A DNA stretch of 64,000 nt from Dyella sp. SG609 (GCF_012275375.1 NZ_JAAZQJ010000013.1:1-64000); one strand, 5' to 3'; shown: positions 23,099-32,502, numbered from the stretch's first letter. The notes: generated from the sequence alone by a model not told the origin. Translations and numbers: made by a program.

Positions 23099-24715
23099 TC
23101 AGCCGTTCAAATGAGTCCATACCTTCGAAATAACGACGGACCCCTCGCCCACCGCCGAAGCCACCCGCTTCACCGACCCCGCCCTTACATCCCCCACCGC
23201 AAAAATCCCCGGCTGCGACGTCGCATAAGGCGAATCCGCCCCCACCGCATCGCCCGTTTCGACAAAGCCTTTCTGATCCAGCTTCACCAGCCCCGACAGC
23301 CAGGACGTATTCGGCTCCGCCCCCACCATGATGAAGAGCGCACACGTCGGCAGCGTGTAATCCGATCCATTGATGCTGTTATGCACGGTGACGGCATCGA
23401 TCCGTTCGCCACCATGCAACAGGCGCACCGAGGAACCGTATTCGATGGTGATCTTCGGGTCCGCTTCCAGTCGGCTGGACAGGTAGCTGGACATCGACGA
23501 CGCCAGCGAGGTGCCGCGGACGAGCAGGCGGACGCGGTTGGCCGAGCGGCTGAGAAACATGGCGGCCTGCCCGGCAGAATTGCCGCCGCCGATCACCAGT
23601 GCCTCACCATCCTTGCAATAACGCGCTTCGTTTTCCGTGGCGGCGTAATACACACCAGCCCCTTCGAACTCCGCCAACCGGTCGATCGGCAGCCGCTTAT
23701 ATTGCACCCCCGTCGCCACCACGATGGCGCCAGCCAGGATGCGCTGCCCATTGTCGAAGGTCGAACAGAACTTGCCGTCCTCGCGCCGCTCCACGCTCAC
23801 CACGCGCCGCGGCATGATGAAGCGCGTGCCGAACTTCATCGCCTGCACTTCGCCGCGCCACACCAGGTCGGCGCCGGAAATACCGGTGGGAAAGCCCATA
23901 TAGTTTTCGATCCGGCTGGAGGTACCGGCCTGGCCGCCGACCGCGAGGTCCTCCACCACGATCGCGCTCAAGCCTTCGGCGCCGGCATACACGCCAGCCG
24001 CCACACCGGCGGGGCCTCCGCCGACAATCAGCACGTCCACCGCCTCCTCGTCGGCCAGCTCGAAACTCAAGCCCAGCAGCTTGGCGATCTTGTCCGGCGT
24101 CGGTTCGTTCACCACGTGATCGCGGCCGAAGATCACCGCTGGCCGGTCCGCGGGAATGGCGCAGCTGGTGGCAATGCATTGGGCTTCCGCGCTGCCCAGC
24201 GCGTAAGACGCATACGGCAAACGGTTGCGGCTGGCGAATTCGCCGACGCGCTGGATATTCCGGTCCAGGTCCTCCCCGATCAGCACCAGGGTGCCGTCGC
24301 GCTCGTCGAGCTGGCGGCGCCGGCGTGCGGCGAAGACGGTGATGATGATGTCCGACATCTCCGGGATCTCGGACATCAGCCGCAGCATGGCGGTGCGCGG
24401 CACCTGGAGCACGCGGGTGTCCTTGACCGCGCGCATCGGCAAGGCCCACACGCCGCCATTAAGGAAGGAAATCTCGCCCATGAACTGGGTCGGTCCCAGC
24501 GTGGAAGGGAAATGGCGTTCGCCCGTAAAGGGGTTCACCACTTCGATCTCGCCGTCCTCCACATAGACGAAGCGGTCGATCGGGTCGCCGAGCTGGACGA
24601 CAAACTCGCCCGCCGCATAGCGCACCTCGGTACCTTCCGCCCGCATCGCCGCGACGTGCGTGCTGGCCAGCGGCACGCGTTGCATTTCCCTCAGGTCGCG
24701 CCCGATCGTTTCCAC
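23099..24715 (-). CDS. Cyclic-nucleotide-binding domain fused to thioredoxin-reductase-like flavoprotein
   Basis: 538 residues from a GTG at 24713-24715, preceded by GGAGA; no suitable ATG exists upstream. Residues about 10-130 form a cNMP-binding beta-barrel (YAAGEFVVQLGDPID, FMGEISFLNGG), then a thioredoxin-like linker, then a two-dinucleotide flavoprotein (VLIVGGGPAGVAAGVYA, ALVIGGGNSAGQAAMFLS, FAVGDVRAGSVKRVASAVGEG). The redox CxxC of true TrxB is replaced by YYAATENEA, so it cannot reduce thioredoxin in the classical way. It may be a redox enzyme gated by a nucleotide. Confidence 0.85.
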   Translation of the reverse strand: METIGRDLREMQRVPLASTHVAAMRAEGTEVRYAAGEFVVQLGDPIDRFVYVEDGEIEVVNPFTGERHFPSTLGPTQFMGEISFLNGGVWALPMRAVKDTRVLQVPRTAMLRLMSEIPEMSDIIITVFAARRRRQLDERDGTLVLIGEDLDRNIQRVGEFASRNRLPYASYALGSAEAQCIATSCAIPADRPAVIFGRDHVVNEPTPDKIAKLLGLSFELADEEAVDVLIVGGGPAGVAAGVYAGAEGLSAIVVEDLAVGGQAGTSSRIENYMGFPTGISGADLVWRGEVQAMKFGTRFIMPRRVVSVERREDGKFCSTFDNGQRILAGAIVVATGVQYKRLPIDRLAEFEGAGVYYAATENEARYCKDGEALVIGGGNSAGQAAMFLSRSANRVRLLVRGTSLASSMSSYLSSRLEADPKITIEYGSSVRLLHGGERIDAVTVHNSINGSDYTLPTCALFIMVGAEPNTSWLSGLVKLDQKGFVETGDAVGADSPYATSQPGIFAVGDVRAGSVKRVASAVGEGSVVISKVWTHLNG

Positions 24716-24871
24716 TTCGATTCTCCGTTGGTACGTGTCTTTACCGGACGTAGGTTGGGGTGAGCCACAGGCGAACCCCAACAGTACGATGCGTCCGAGT
24801 GTTGCTCGTCGACATAGATCAGCCCCTCGTTCCGGGCGGCCAAAGACAGCTTGTAAGCCATAAGCGCCCCG

Positions 24872-25090
24872 CTATCTCTTCAGGAGTGTAAGCCCGAGCC
24901 CCTGGGATTCGATGGTCAGCGAGAAACTTTCTCTGTTGAACTTGCCGGGGAAAAAAACTTCCGCCCTGTTTCCCGAAGCGGTACGAACAACCAGCCGTCC
25001 ATCCTCGAGGCTGATTCTGTAATCGCCCAGCGCAACCGGCTCATGCGGCGGCGTGCCCGCATTTATCTGCTTGTTCTCGATATCCGTCAT
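24872..25090 (-). CDS. Hypothetical 72-residue beta-rich protein
   Basis: From ATG 25088-25090 with AAGGGGG upstream. The product (MTDIENKQINAGTPPHEPVA, then DYRISLEDGRLVVRTASG) is beta-rich and soluble, with no recognised family. It is divergent from the DUF6438-ankyrin gene. Confidence 0.55.
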   Translation of the reverse strand: MTDIENKQINAGTPPHEPVALGDYRISLEDGRLVVRTASGNRAEVFFPGKFNRESFSLTIESQGLGLTLLKR

Positions 25091-25247
25091 CACAACCCCC
25101 TTTGCGAAAGCGAATGGTCCCGCCGAACGGGGCATCGTGTCCATGGACAACACCCTGCCGTCGCCTTCGGCCAACTTCCGACCCCCTCCGGAGCCGGATA
25201 GACTCGCCAGGTCAGACGCCTGCGCAAACAACGATTCGGGGGAATCC

Positions 25248-26585
25248 ATGGCTGCACGTAGTTTCCGTCTGTCCGGCATGATCAAAGCCGCATCCCTGCT
25301 TGCGATCACGGCAGCTATCGCACCGACGGCGGCGAGCGGCACGGACAAGGTCGAAATCAGCCTCACGCGCTCCGCCTGCTTCGGCGCCTGCCCCGCCTAC
25401 AAGCTGACCATCGATGGCCACGGCCTGGTGCATTTCACCACCGGCACGGATCCGGTCGACGAAGTGGACAAGCTGCACCGGCGCTACGCCCGCGCCAGAG
25501 GCGTGCTGCTGCCGGGTACGCATGAGGATCGGATCAGCCCCGAAGCCGTGCAGGCGCTGCTCAAGCAATTCGAAGCGGCCAATTTCTGGCGGCTCAAGAA
25601 CGAGTATCGAGCCTTGGCCACCGACAGCCCCACCCAGGTGATGAGCCTCACGGTGGGCGACCGCCATAAGCGCGTGGTCGACTATATGGGCACCGAGGCC
25701 GGTATGCCCGATGCGGTGCGCAACCTGGAAGAGGCGGTCGACCGCGTCGCCGGCAGCGACCGCTGGGTGAAGGGGACCGCCGGGCTTATTCCTTGGCTGG
25801 AGCAGGCGCATTTCGATTTCCACTCGAACCAGGCCACGGTATTGGCGCTGGACGGCGAAGCCGACCAAGCGGACGAAGCTACCGTCCTGGCGCTGATCGA
25901 ACGCGGCGCGCCGCTGGATCAGACAGCCTTGCCGCCGGGAATCCTGCCGGGTGAAGTCACGGTTGCCGGCGTCAGCATGATCGAAGACTCGATCCGACGC
26001 GGACACGCGGAGGTGTTCAAGCGCCTGGCGAAAGACGGCTGGCTCGATCGCTTCGGCAAGGCAAAGGCCGCCGAGAGCTTTGCCGACACCGCGGCCGGCT
26101 GCTCTCCTGCCTTGGTCGATGCATTCGCCGATGCCGGTCTCGATATCGATGCCGCCCCGGCTCGCAACGCCGATAGCGATGACGAGCAGCAAGAGCGGAC
26201 GGCGCTGGCAAAGCTCGCGGCTACCTATAACTGCTGGGAAGACAACTCCGCCCGCATCCGCACCGCCGAGCGCCTGCTTGCACGGGGCGCCCATCCCAAC
26301 CACCGCGACAGCAAGGGCCGCACGCCGCTGTACGGTGTGGAAAACCTGGACCTGCTCAACGTGCTGCTCGCGCACGGCGCCGATGCCTCGCTGAAGTCGA
26401 ACGACGGCAACAGCATGCTGTTCGGCAGCTGGACCGACGCCATCGTGCTGCGCCTGCTGGAAGCCGGCGCGAGCCCGAAGGGCCGGTATGACGATGGCAG
26501 AACGCTGGCCCAGCAGGCCAAGGCCAGAAATATGCGGCGGGTGCAGCAGTGGCTGGCGGCGCATCCAGAGGCGCTGCGGCGCTGA
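25248..26585 (+). CDS. Exported DUF6438 plus ankyrin-repeat protein
   Basis: 445 residues, from ATG 25248 with GGGGG upstream. A signal peptide is followed by a DUF6438-type domain (ISLTRSACFGACPAYKLTIDGHG, with conserved Cys pair) and then ankyrin-like repeats in the C-terminal half (AERLLARGAHPNHRDSKGRTPLYG, NVLLAHGADASLKSNDGN). Probably a periplasmic protein-protein interaction module. It is followed about 75 bp later by a two-component system in the same direction. Confidence 0.7.
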   Translation: MAARSFRLSGMIKAASLLAITAAIAPTAASGTDKVEISLTRSACFGACPAYKLTIDGHGLVHFTTGTDPVDEVDKLHRRYARARGVLLPGTHEDRISPEAVQALLKQFEAANFWRLKNEYRALATDSPTQVMSLTVGDRHKRVVDYMGTEAGMPDAVRNLEEAVDRVAGSDRWVKGTAGLIPWLEQAHFDFHSNQATVLALDGEADQADEATVLALIERGAPLDQTALPPGILPGEVTVAGVSMIEDSIRRGHAEVFKRLAKDGWLDRFGKAKAAESFADTAAGCSPALVDAFADAGLDIDAAPARNADSDDEQQERTALAKLAATYNCWEDNSARIRTAERLLARGAHPNHRDSKGRTPLYGVENLDLLNVLLAHGADASLKSNDGNSMLFGSWTDAIVLRLLEAGASPKGRYDDGRTLAQQAKARNMRRVQQWLAAHPEALRR

Positions 26586-26660
26586 TCGGCGCGACGAAGG
26601 CCTAGCCGGCACACGACGGCTTGCCTAAGCTGATGCTCTTCCTTGCACGGTATCGCGCCT

Positions 26661-28061
26661 TTGAAGCTATCCATCGGCTACCGCCTGTTCCTGGCCATCT
26701 GGCTGACGATTATCGTCGCCGGGGCGCTGGGTGTGGAGCTGGTGCGGTGGCGGCTGCTGGACAACTTTGCCGAGCACCGGCTCGATACCGACACGCACTT
26801 TCTCGACACGCTGGGCGCCGCGCTGGAGGCCAGCTATCGGCAGCAGGGCGACTGGTCGTTTCTTCCCCGCGATACCGCACAGCGCAAGGCCTGGTTGCGC
26901 GACGCGTACGAGCGCTCGCGTACCGGCGCGCCCGATGCAAAGTCCGGAGCCTCGAGCGTGGCCTATCGCATCGGGCTGACCGATACGCGCGGCCGGTATC
27001 TGGCGGGCGCCGTCGCATCCCCTTGGCTGATCGCCGCTACCTCGATCGATCGTGCCGCGCACCCGCTGAGCGTCGATGGCCGCGCGATCGGCAGCCTGCT
27101 CGTGGCCTATCCGCAGCACCCGGACGATGCGCTGGCCGTCGCCTTCCTGATCGATCAACAGAGCCGCCTGGCCTGGGCGCTGGTCGCTGCCCTGCTGCTC
27201 AGCATCGGCGTCGCCTGGCTGCTGGCCGTCCATGTGCGCCGCCCGATCATGCAACTGGTCACAGGTGCGCGCAGGCTCGAACACGGCCAGTTCGCGACGC
27301 GCATCGAGGTGACCCGCACCGACGAGCTGGGCGAACTCGCCAGCGCCTTCAATCGCCTCGCCGCGCGCCTGCAGGAGGTGGAGCGGATGCGCCAGCAGTG
27401 GATCGCGGAGACCTCGCACGAGCTGCGCACGCCGCTGGCGGTGCTGCGCGCCCAGATCGAAAGCGTGCAGGACGGTGTGCGCGCCGCCACGCCCGGTCAT
27501 CTGAGTTTGATGGAGCGGCAGGTGCATTCGCTCAACCGGCTGGTCGATGACTTGCACGAGCTGGCGCGCGGCGATCTCGGGCAAACCCGCTACGCGCTTG
27601 CGCCGCACGATGTGTGGCGGATGGCTTGCGAGGTCTTCGCCGACTTCTCGGCGCGCTTCGGCACCCACGATCTGCAGGCATCGATCGGCGCCGCGCCGTC
27701 GAACTGCGTGGCGCCATGCGATGCCGCCCGCATCCGGCAGGTGCTCGCCAACCTGCTCGAGAACAGCGTCCGCCATACCGCCGGCGGCGGCAGCATCGCG
27801 CTTACCGGCGCCGTCGTGGACAACACCATCCGCATCGTCGTCGACGACTCCGCCCCGGGCGTTCCGGCGGCATCGCTCGAACGCCTGGGCGAACGCTTCT
27901 TTCGACTGGAGGAATCGCGCAGCCGCAGCTCCGGCGGCTCCGGCCTGGGTCTCGCCCTGTGCCGGCAGATCCTCGCCGCGCACGGCGGCCGCCTGGTGTT
28001 CGCGCCTTCTCCGCTAGGTGGCTTGCGCGCCACGGTGATCCTGCCCCTGGACGACCGATGA
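26661..28061 (+). CDS. Sensor histidine kinase, BaeS-like
   Basis: 466 residues from the TTG at 26661 (MKLSIGYRLFL-like opening); another TTG at 26643 is possible and neither has a good ribosome binding site. Two membrane helices flank a periplasmic sensor of about 135 residues. HAMP follows, then the H-box ETSHELRTPLAVLRAQ and HATPase motifs LLENSVRHT, DDSAPGV and GGSGLGLALC. Its stop overlaps the regulator start (ATGA). BaeS relatives sense envelope stress and drugs. Confidence 0.85.
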   Translation: MKLSIGYRLFLAIWLTIIVAGALGVELVRWRLLDNFAEHRLDTDTHFLDTLGAALEASYRQQGDWSFLPRDTAQRKAWLRDAYERSRTGAPDAKSGASSVAYRIGLTDTRGRYLAGAVASPWLIAATSIDRAAHPLSVDGRAIGSLLVAYPQHPDDALAVAFLIDQQSRLAWALVAALLLSIGVAWLLAVHVRRPIMQLVTGARRLEHGQFATRIEVTRTDELGELASAFNRLAARLQEVERMRQQWIAETSHELRTPLAVLRAQIESVQDGVRAATPGHLSLMERQVHSLNRLVDDLHELARGDLGQTRYALAPHDVWRMACEVFADFSARFGTHDLQASIGAAPSNCVAPCDAARIRQVLANLLENSVRHTAGGGSIALTGAVVDNTIRIVVDDSAPGVPAASLERLGERFFRLEESRSRSSGGSGLGLALCRQILAAHGGRLVFAPSPLGGLRATVILPLDDR

Positions 28062-28723
28062 CCGCACGGATTCTGATTGTCGAGGACGAAAGCGAACTCG
28101 CGGCCATCGTCGCCGACTATGTCGCCGCGGCTGGATATACCGCCGAGGTGATCGGCGACGGCAAAGTCGCGCTCGAACGCGCCACCAAGGCCATGCCCGA
28201 CCTGATCGTGCTCGATCTGATGCTGCCGGGGCTCGACGGGCTGTCGGTGTGCCAGGCCCTGCGTGCGTTCTCGGAGGTGCCGATCCTGATGCTGACCGCC
28301 AGAGTCGAAGAGGTCGATCGCCTGCTGGGCCTCGAAGCCGGCGCCGACGATTACCTGTGCAAGCCGTTCAGTCCGCGCGAGCTGGTGGCGCGCATCAAGG
28401 CCATTCTGCGCCGCACGCGCGCCGAGGCCACGGATCGTCCGCTGTTGCGGATCGACGAAGCCGCACGATCCATTCGCGTCGGCGCGCATGCGCTCGATCT
28501 GACGCCGAGCGAGTACCACCTGCTGGCGACGATGCTGCGGCGCCCCGGCATGGCGTATTCGCGCACGCAGCTGCTCGACGTGGTCCAGCGCGACAATCTC
28601 GACGCCAACGACCGCACCATCGATACGCACATCAAGAATCTGCGCCGCAAGCTCGCCGCCGTGCTGCCGGAGGTGGAGATCATCCATTCCATCTACGGCG
28701 TCGGCTACCGCGTCGACTGGTAA
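28058..28723 (+). CDS. Response regulator, OmpR/BaeR-like
   Basis: 221 residues. Receiver domain with the acidic DE pair in VEDESE, phospho-acceptor Asp in VLDLMLPG and Lys in YLCKPFSP; then a winged-helix DNA-binding domain (LTPSEYHLL, RTIDTHIKNLRRKL, YGVGYRVDW). It is translationally coupled to the kinase and is likely to control envelope genes, perhaps the downstream protease. Confidence 0.9.
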   Translation: MTARILIVEDESELAAIVADYVAAAGYTAEVIGDGKVALERATKAMPDLIVLDLMLPGLDGLSVCQALRAFSEVPILMLTARVEEVDRLLGLEAGADDYLCKPFSPRELVARIKAILRRTRAEATDRPLLRIDEAARSIRVGAHALDLTPSEYHLLATMLRRPGMAYSRTQLLDVVQRDNLDANDRTIDTHIKNLRRKLAAVLPEVEIIHSIYGVGYRVDW

Positions 28724-28805
28724 CCCCGCCACCACACACAATTTCCCCACATTGTCCCCGCAGCCTGTGCTGGCCGGGCGATCGCGCCCATACACGAGAA
28801 GTGCA

Positions 28806-29906
28806 ATGAACAGGCGAACGGGGATCTTCGTGGCGATGGCTGCGCTGGGCATGGCGGGCCTGGGGAGCGTGGCGGTGCTGGCCTGGCCTGGCGGGCCGAA
28901 CCAGGGTCCGCCGCATGAGCCGCCGCAGAAGGACATGGCCATCGACAAGGCCGCGCGCGATGCGGTGCTCGAAGGTGTCATCGCCAAGCTCGATCGGGGT
29001 TACGTCTTTCCCGACAAGGCAGTAGCGATCGAGAAGGACCTGCGAGCACGCATGGCGCATGGCGATTTCGATGCGATCGATAGCGCCCAGGGCCTGGCCG
29101 AACGCCTGACCGATCTGCTGCAGGGCACGACCAGCGACAAGCATCTGGAGGTCCGCTATTTCGAGCAGGCCATTCCCGCGAGCGCCGATGGCGGGCCGTC
29201 GCCGCAGGAGCAGGCCGCCGAAGACCTGCACCAGAAACAGGTCAACTACGGCTTCGCCAACGTCGGCCGCCTGCATTTCAATATCGGCCTGCTCGAACTG
29301 CATGCCTTCGGCCGCCCGCAGCACACGGCCGAACGCACTGCCGCCGCGATGAGCCTGCTGGGCGATACCGATGCGCTGATCGTCGATCTGCGCGAATGCC
29401 ATGGTGGCGATCCCGATACGGTGATGCAGGTGGCCAGCTATCTGTTCGACCAGCCCACCCATCTCAACGACATCTACTTCCGCGACGAAGGCCGCACCGA
29501 GCAACGCTGGACCACTGCCAGCGTCACCGGCAAACGCTATGGGCAAACGCGACCGCTGTATGTGCTGACCAGCGGCGAGACCGCGTCCGGTTGCGAGGAC
29601 TTCGCCTATGCGCTGAAGAACGCCGGCTGCGCCAGGATCGTCGGCGAGGTGACCGCCGGCGCCGCTCACGCCGGTTCGCCGCAGCGCCTGACCGAGCACT
29701 TCATGATGTTCGTGCCGTCGGGGCGGCCTATCAATCCGGTGACGCATGGCGACTGGGAAGGCACCGGTGTCATCCCGGATATCAAGACCTCCGCCAAAAA
29801 GGCGCTCGACACGGCGCAGCTGAAGATCCTGCAGGGCATGGTAGCGAGCGAACGCGATCCGGCGCGCAAGGACGAGATGCAAAGGAGCATCGGCGAACTG
29901 CAGTAG
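28806..29906 (+). CDS. Exported S41-family protease (IRBP/Tsp-like)
   Basis: 366 residues with an N-terminal membrane anchor or signal peptide. The catalytic Ser of S41 proteases sits in TSGETASGCEDFAYAL (Ser261), preceded by the LIVDLRECHGGDPDTV strand. It resembles the IRBP-like bacterial subgroup without a PDZ domain. It follows the BaeSR-like pair by 80 bp and may be part of its regulon. Acts outside the cytoplasm on an unknown peptide. Confidence 0.8.
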   Translation: MNRRTGIFVAMAALGMAGLGSVAVLAWPGGPNQGPPHEPPQKDMAIDKAARDAVLEGVIAKLDRGYVFPDKAVAIEKDLRARMAHGDFDAIDSAQGLAERLTDLLQGTTSDKHLEVRYFEQAIPASADGGPSPQEQAAEDLHQKQVNYGFANVGRLHFNIGLLELHAFGRPQHTAERTAAAMSLLGDTDALIVDLRECHGGDPDTVMQVASYLFDQPTHLNDIYFRDEGRTEQRWTTASVTGKRYGQTRPLYVLTSGETASGCEDFAYALKNAGCARIVGEVTAGAAHAGSPQRLTEHFMMFVPSGRPINPVTHGDWEGTGVIPDIKTSAKKALDTAQLKILQGMVASERDPARKDEMQRSIGELQ

Positions 29907-29936
29907 CGCCTGCCACCGCAGGATGGAACCTGGCCA

Positions 29937-29956
29937 CCCGCCTTCGCTCAGGCGGG
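29937..29956. terminator. Hairpin overlapping the phzB stop codon
   Basis: CCCGCCT-TCGCTC-AGGCGGG lies at the meeting point of the S41 protease and phzB genes and includes the phzB TGA. A plausible short terminator. Confidence 0.45.
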
Positions 29957-30424
29957 AATGCCCTCGCGCTTGATCGCGGGAAACGGAATGCCCAGCGCGC
30001 GCATCTGCTCATACGGATTCATGAACTCGCGGCCCTGCTTGATCTTCCCGTTCTCCATATGGAACGAGTGGATAAAGTGGTTGCGGTAGATGCCCGGCGG
30101 ATAGCCCGGGAACAGGATCTGGCCCTCGCCGTCGCATTCGACCCAGAAGCGGTTGGGGTCCTGGGTTTCGAAGATCTGCACGTTGGTCCATTGCCAGTCG
30201 GGGAAGCATTGCAGCGACCAGGCGCCGTGGGCCTTCAGGGCTTCGTGGCCGTAGGAGGCGATCGGGCCGCCGGTGTCATTGGTCCACAGGCCGCCGCTGC
30301 CGTCTTCGGTGAAGAGCTGGTAGCGGGTGAGGCGGCCTTCGCCGCGGCGGCTGAAGTAGTCTTCGATGACGCGGCGGTGTTGGGCGCGGAGGTCTTGGTC
30401 GGTGGTGAAGCTGTTGGTCGACAT
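29948..30424 (-). CDS. phzB: PhzA/B-type phenazine condensation enzyme
   Basis: 158 residues; ATG 30422-30424 with AGAGGA upstream. The sequence follows PhzA/B closely (YQLFTEDGSGGLWTNDTG, WSLQCFPDWQWTNVQIFETQ, HFIHSFHMENGKIKQGREFM, LGIPFPAIKREG). These SnoaL-fold proteins bring two molecules of the PhzF product together to form the tricyclic precursor. It is the last gene of the leftward core operon, separated from phzF by a REP-like repeat of about 220 bp. Only one PhzA/B copy is present. Confidence 0.92.
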   Translation of the reverse strand: MSTNSFTTDQDLRAQHRRVIEDYFSRRGEGRLTRYQLFTEDGSGGLWTNDTGGPIASYGHEALKAHGAWSLQCFPDWQWTNVQIFETQDPNRFWVECDGEGQILFPGYPPGIYRNHFIHSFHMENGKIKQGREFMNPYEQMRALGIPFPAIKREGIPA

Positions 30425-30460
30425 GGATAGTCCTCTTGTCTGTGCGTATGCCTTCAAAAC

Positions 30461-30635
30461 TTGGAACTCTTCGCCCCTCCGGGGAGAAGATGCCGGCAGG
30501 CAGATGAGGGGCGGGTGCTCGTGGTGGCGCTTCTACGGAGGGAAGAAAAAGCTTTTGGGTTTCGCGCCCGTTCGCTCACGGCTCCGCCCGGCCCCTCACC
30601 CCAGCCCTCTCCCCAGAGGGGAGAGGGGGTAGGTT
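30461..30635. repeat. REP-like repeat between phzF and phzB
   Basis: A single, diverged unit of the 324/22736 family: GCCCCTCCGGGGAGAAG at the left, and CCCTCACCCC followed by CTCTCCCCAGAGGGGAGAG at the right. The hairpins lie in the phz transcript and could attenuate or stabilise the distal phzB message. Confidence 0.7.
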
Positions 30636-30644
30636 GCGGGCGCG

Positions 30645-31490
30645 CTATGCCTTCCAGCGCAGCAGCTCGCCACGCGCTACTACCGTGGCGGCGCCGGAGA
30701 CTTCGATCGGGCCGATCGCGTCCATCGAGCCATGGATCGTCGCCCGCATCAGCGAGCGCCTTCCCATCTCGACACCCTGCAGAATCTCGATGGGGGTGCC
30801 GAACTCCAACAGCCCATGCCGTATCAGATGCAAGGCCAGCGGCCCCGCCGCCGACCCCGTCGCCGCATCCTCCGCCACGCCATAGGCCGGCGAAAACATC
30901 CGCATGCGCCAATGCCGCCCTGCCCCGGCAAAACAGTTCACCGCCACATCGGGCAGGGTCGCCAGCACGCGCAGATCCGGCTTTACCGCCGACAGCGCCT
31001 CGACCGTCGGCAGCCCGACGAAAACATGCCGCGGACCGATGCGATACACCTCGACGGGCAAGGTCGAACCCTCGATGCCCAAGCCATCGATCAATACATC
31101 AGCGTGCTCGTACGGCAACCACGTCGGCACCGGCTGCACCATCGACGCCGCGCGCACCACGCCTTCGCCGTCGCGTTCCAGCTCGAACGGTATCGTGCCC
31201 ATTGCCGTGGCCATCCGCAGCGTGCCGCTATGCCCGCGCTGCCCCAGCACCACGGCCGTGCCCAGGGTCGGATGCCCCGCGAACGGCAACTCGTTCACCG
31301 GCGTAAAGATCCGCACGTGCACGTCGGCACCGGCCGGCGGCGGAAACACGAACGTCGTCTCCGACAGGTTCAGCTCCCGCGCGATCCGCTGCATGTCCTG
31401 CGCTTCCAGCCCTTGCGCATCGAAGAACACCGCCACCGGATTCCCTTCCAGCGGGTTCTCCGTAAACACATCCGCCACGGCATAAGGCAT
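30645..31490 (-). CDS. phzF: PhzF, DHHA isomerase
   Basis: 281 residues. Closely follows PhzF: PLEGNPVAVFFDA, SETTFVFPPP (catalytic Glu), RIFTPVNELPFAGHPTLGTA (His), and FSPAYGVAEDAATGSAAGPLA (Asp). It isomerises 2,3-dihydro-3-hydroxyanthranilate to the reactive ketone used in phenazine ring closure. It starts 5 bp after phzG, in operon with phzC-D-E-x-G. Confidence 0.95.
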   Translation of the reverse strand: MPYAVADVFTENPLEGNPVAVFFDAQGLEAQDMQRIARELNLSETTFVFPPPAGADVHVRIFTPVNELPFAGHPTLGTAVVLGQRGHSGTLRMATAMGTIPFELERDGEGVVRAASMVQPVPTWLPYEHADVLIDGLGIEGSTLPVEVYRIGPRHVFVGLPTVEALSAVKPDLRVLATLPDVAVNCFAGAGRHWRMRMFSPAYGVAEDAATGSAAGPLALHLIRHGLLEFGTPIEILQGVEMGRRSLMRATIHGSMDAIGPIEVSGAATVVARGELLRWKA

Positions 31491-31495
31491 CGCTT

Positions 31496-32125
31496 TCAAG
31501 GCTGCAGCCTCCGCCAGTTCCAGGCCTGTCCGTCGCGGTCGTAGCGCAGGCGCTGGTGCAGGCGGTCCGGCGCGGCGTGCCAGAACTCGATGCTCTCGGG
31601 GGAGATGGCATAGCCCACCCAGCCATCGGGCCGCGGCAAGCCCAGCGAGGCAGCGAGCAGCGCGTTCGCTTCGTCGCGCAGCGCGGCCTCGTCGTCCAGC
31701 GGCGCACTCTGGCGCGACACGAACGACATCGCATTGGTGGTGATCGGCCGGCGGCCCCACAACGCGTCGGAGACCTCGGTCGACACCAGGCGCGTCGGCC
31801 CGGCGATGGTGATCTGCTGCTTCGTCTCGCGCCAATACAGCACGCCCGACGACCAATGCGTCTCGTCGATCTCCCGGCCCTTCTGGCTATGCCGGTGCGT
31901 GGTGAAGATCAGCGCATCCGGCCGCACCTCGATCACGTGCACCATGCGCGCGGAAGAGCGCCCCTGCGCATCGGAAGTCGCCAGCGCCATCGCGCCGCAT
32001 TCCGGCACGCCCAGCTCGCGCGCCGCGTCGAACCAGCTGCGGATCACCGCCATCGGATCGGCCGGCGGCGCGCCGAATACGCTGGTATCGCGCGCGGCCA
32101 CCGTCGCCACTTCGTACTCGGCCAT
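31496..32125 (-). CDS. phzG: PhzG, FMN-dependent oxidase
   Basis: 209 residues of the pyridoxamine-phosphate-oxidase fold: VPECGAMALATSDAQGRSSA, FTTHRHSQKGREI and the C-terminal FWHAAPDRLHQRLRY. PhzG oxidises tetra-/hexahydrophenazine intermediates to the aromatic phenazine carboxylate. It begins 2 bp after the end of the small gene 32128-32502. Confidence 0.93.
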   Translation of the reverse strand: MAEYEVATVAARDTSVFGAPPADPMAVIRSWFDAARELGVPECGAMALATSDAQGRSSARMVHVIEVRPDALIFTTHRHSQKGREIDETHWSSGVLYWRETKQQITIAGPTRLVSTEVSDALWGRRPITTNAMSFVSRQSAPLDDEAALRDEANALLAASLGLPRPDGWVGYAISPESIEFWHAAPDRLHQRLRYDRDGQAWNWRRLQP

Positions 32126-32127
32126 GG

Positions 32128-32502
32128 TCAGGCGCCTCCCCGCGGAAAGCCGACCGGCGCATGCCCCGGCGCCGGGGCACCGGTGCCGGCCAGGCCAAAC
32201 CACGCGGTGGGCGAGCCCTGGTCGATCAGCGCTTCGACGTCGAAGCTGGAACGCCAGGTCGGCGGATAGCCGATCAGCTCCGTGGCGCGGTTCGGCGGCA
32301 GCGACTGGCTCATCGCCTCGTGGTGCTCCCACAGCACCACCGCGCCCCACAGGTTGTTGGCGGGGTCGGAGATCCAGAACTTGGTGCGCATGCCGGCAAT
32401 CGCTTCCCACGGCGCCACGCCTTCCCCATGCAGGTAGCCGCGCAGCGATTCGATGGTCTGCGCCGAGCGGTCGAGATTCCACCAACTTATCGTAGCGATC
32501 AT
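32128..32502 (-). CDS. YdhR-like small dimeric alpha/beta-barrel protein inside the phz operon
   Basis: 124 residues, starting MIATISWW. The segment GMRTKFWISDPANNLWGAVV, followed by LWEHHEAMSQS and a variable C-terminus, resembles YdhR-type monooxygenase-like proteins of the dimeric alpha/beta-barrel superfamily. Its ATG overlaps the phzE stop (ATGA) and its stop lies 2 bp before phzG, so it is translated with them. It is not part of the standard phzABCDEFG set. It may oxidise, protect or channel an unstable intermediate. Confidence 0.7.
   Translation of the reverse strand: MIATISWWNLDRSAQTIESLRGYLHGEGVAPWEAIAGMRTKFWISDPANNLWGAVVLWEHHEAMSQSLPPNRATELIGYPPTWRSSFDVEALIDQGSPTAWFGLAGTGAPAPGHAPVGFPRGGA

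Noticed and set aside
22715-24763. 682-codon plus-strand frame
   Set aside because: Runs through the tandem repeat and antisense to the flavoprotein; no domain, typical high-GC artefact.
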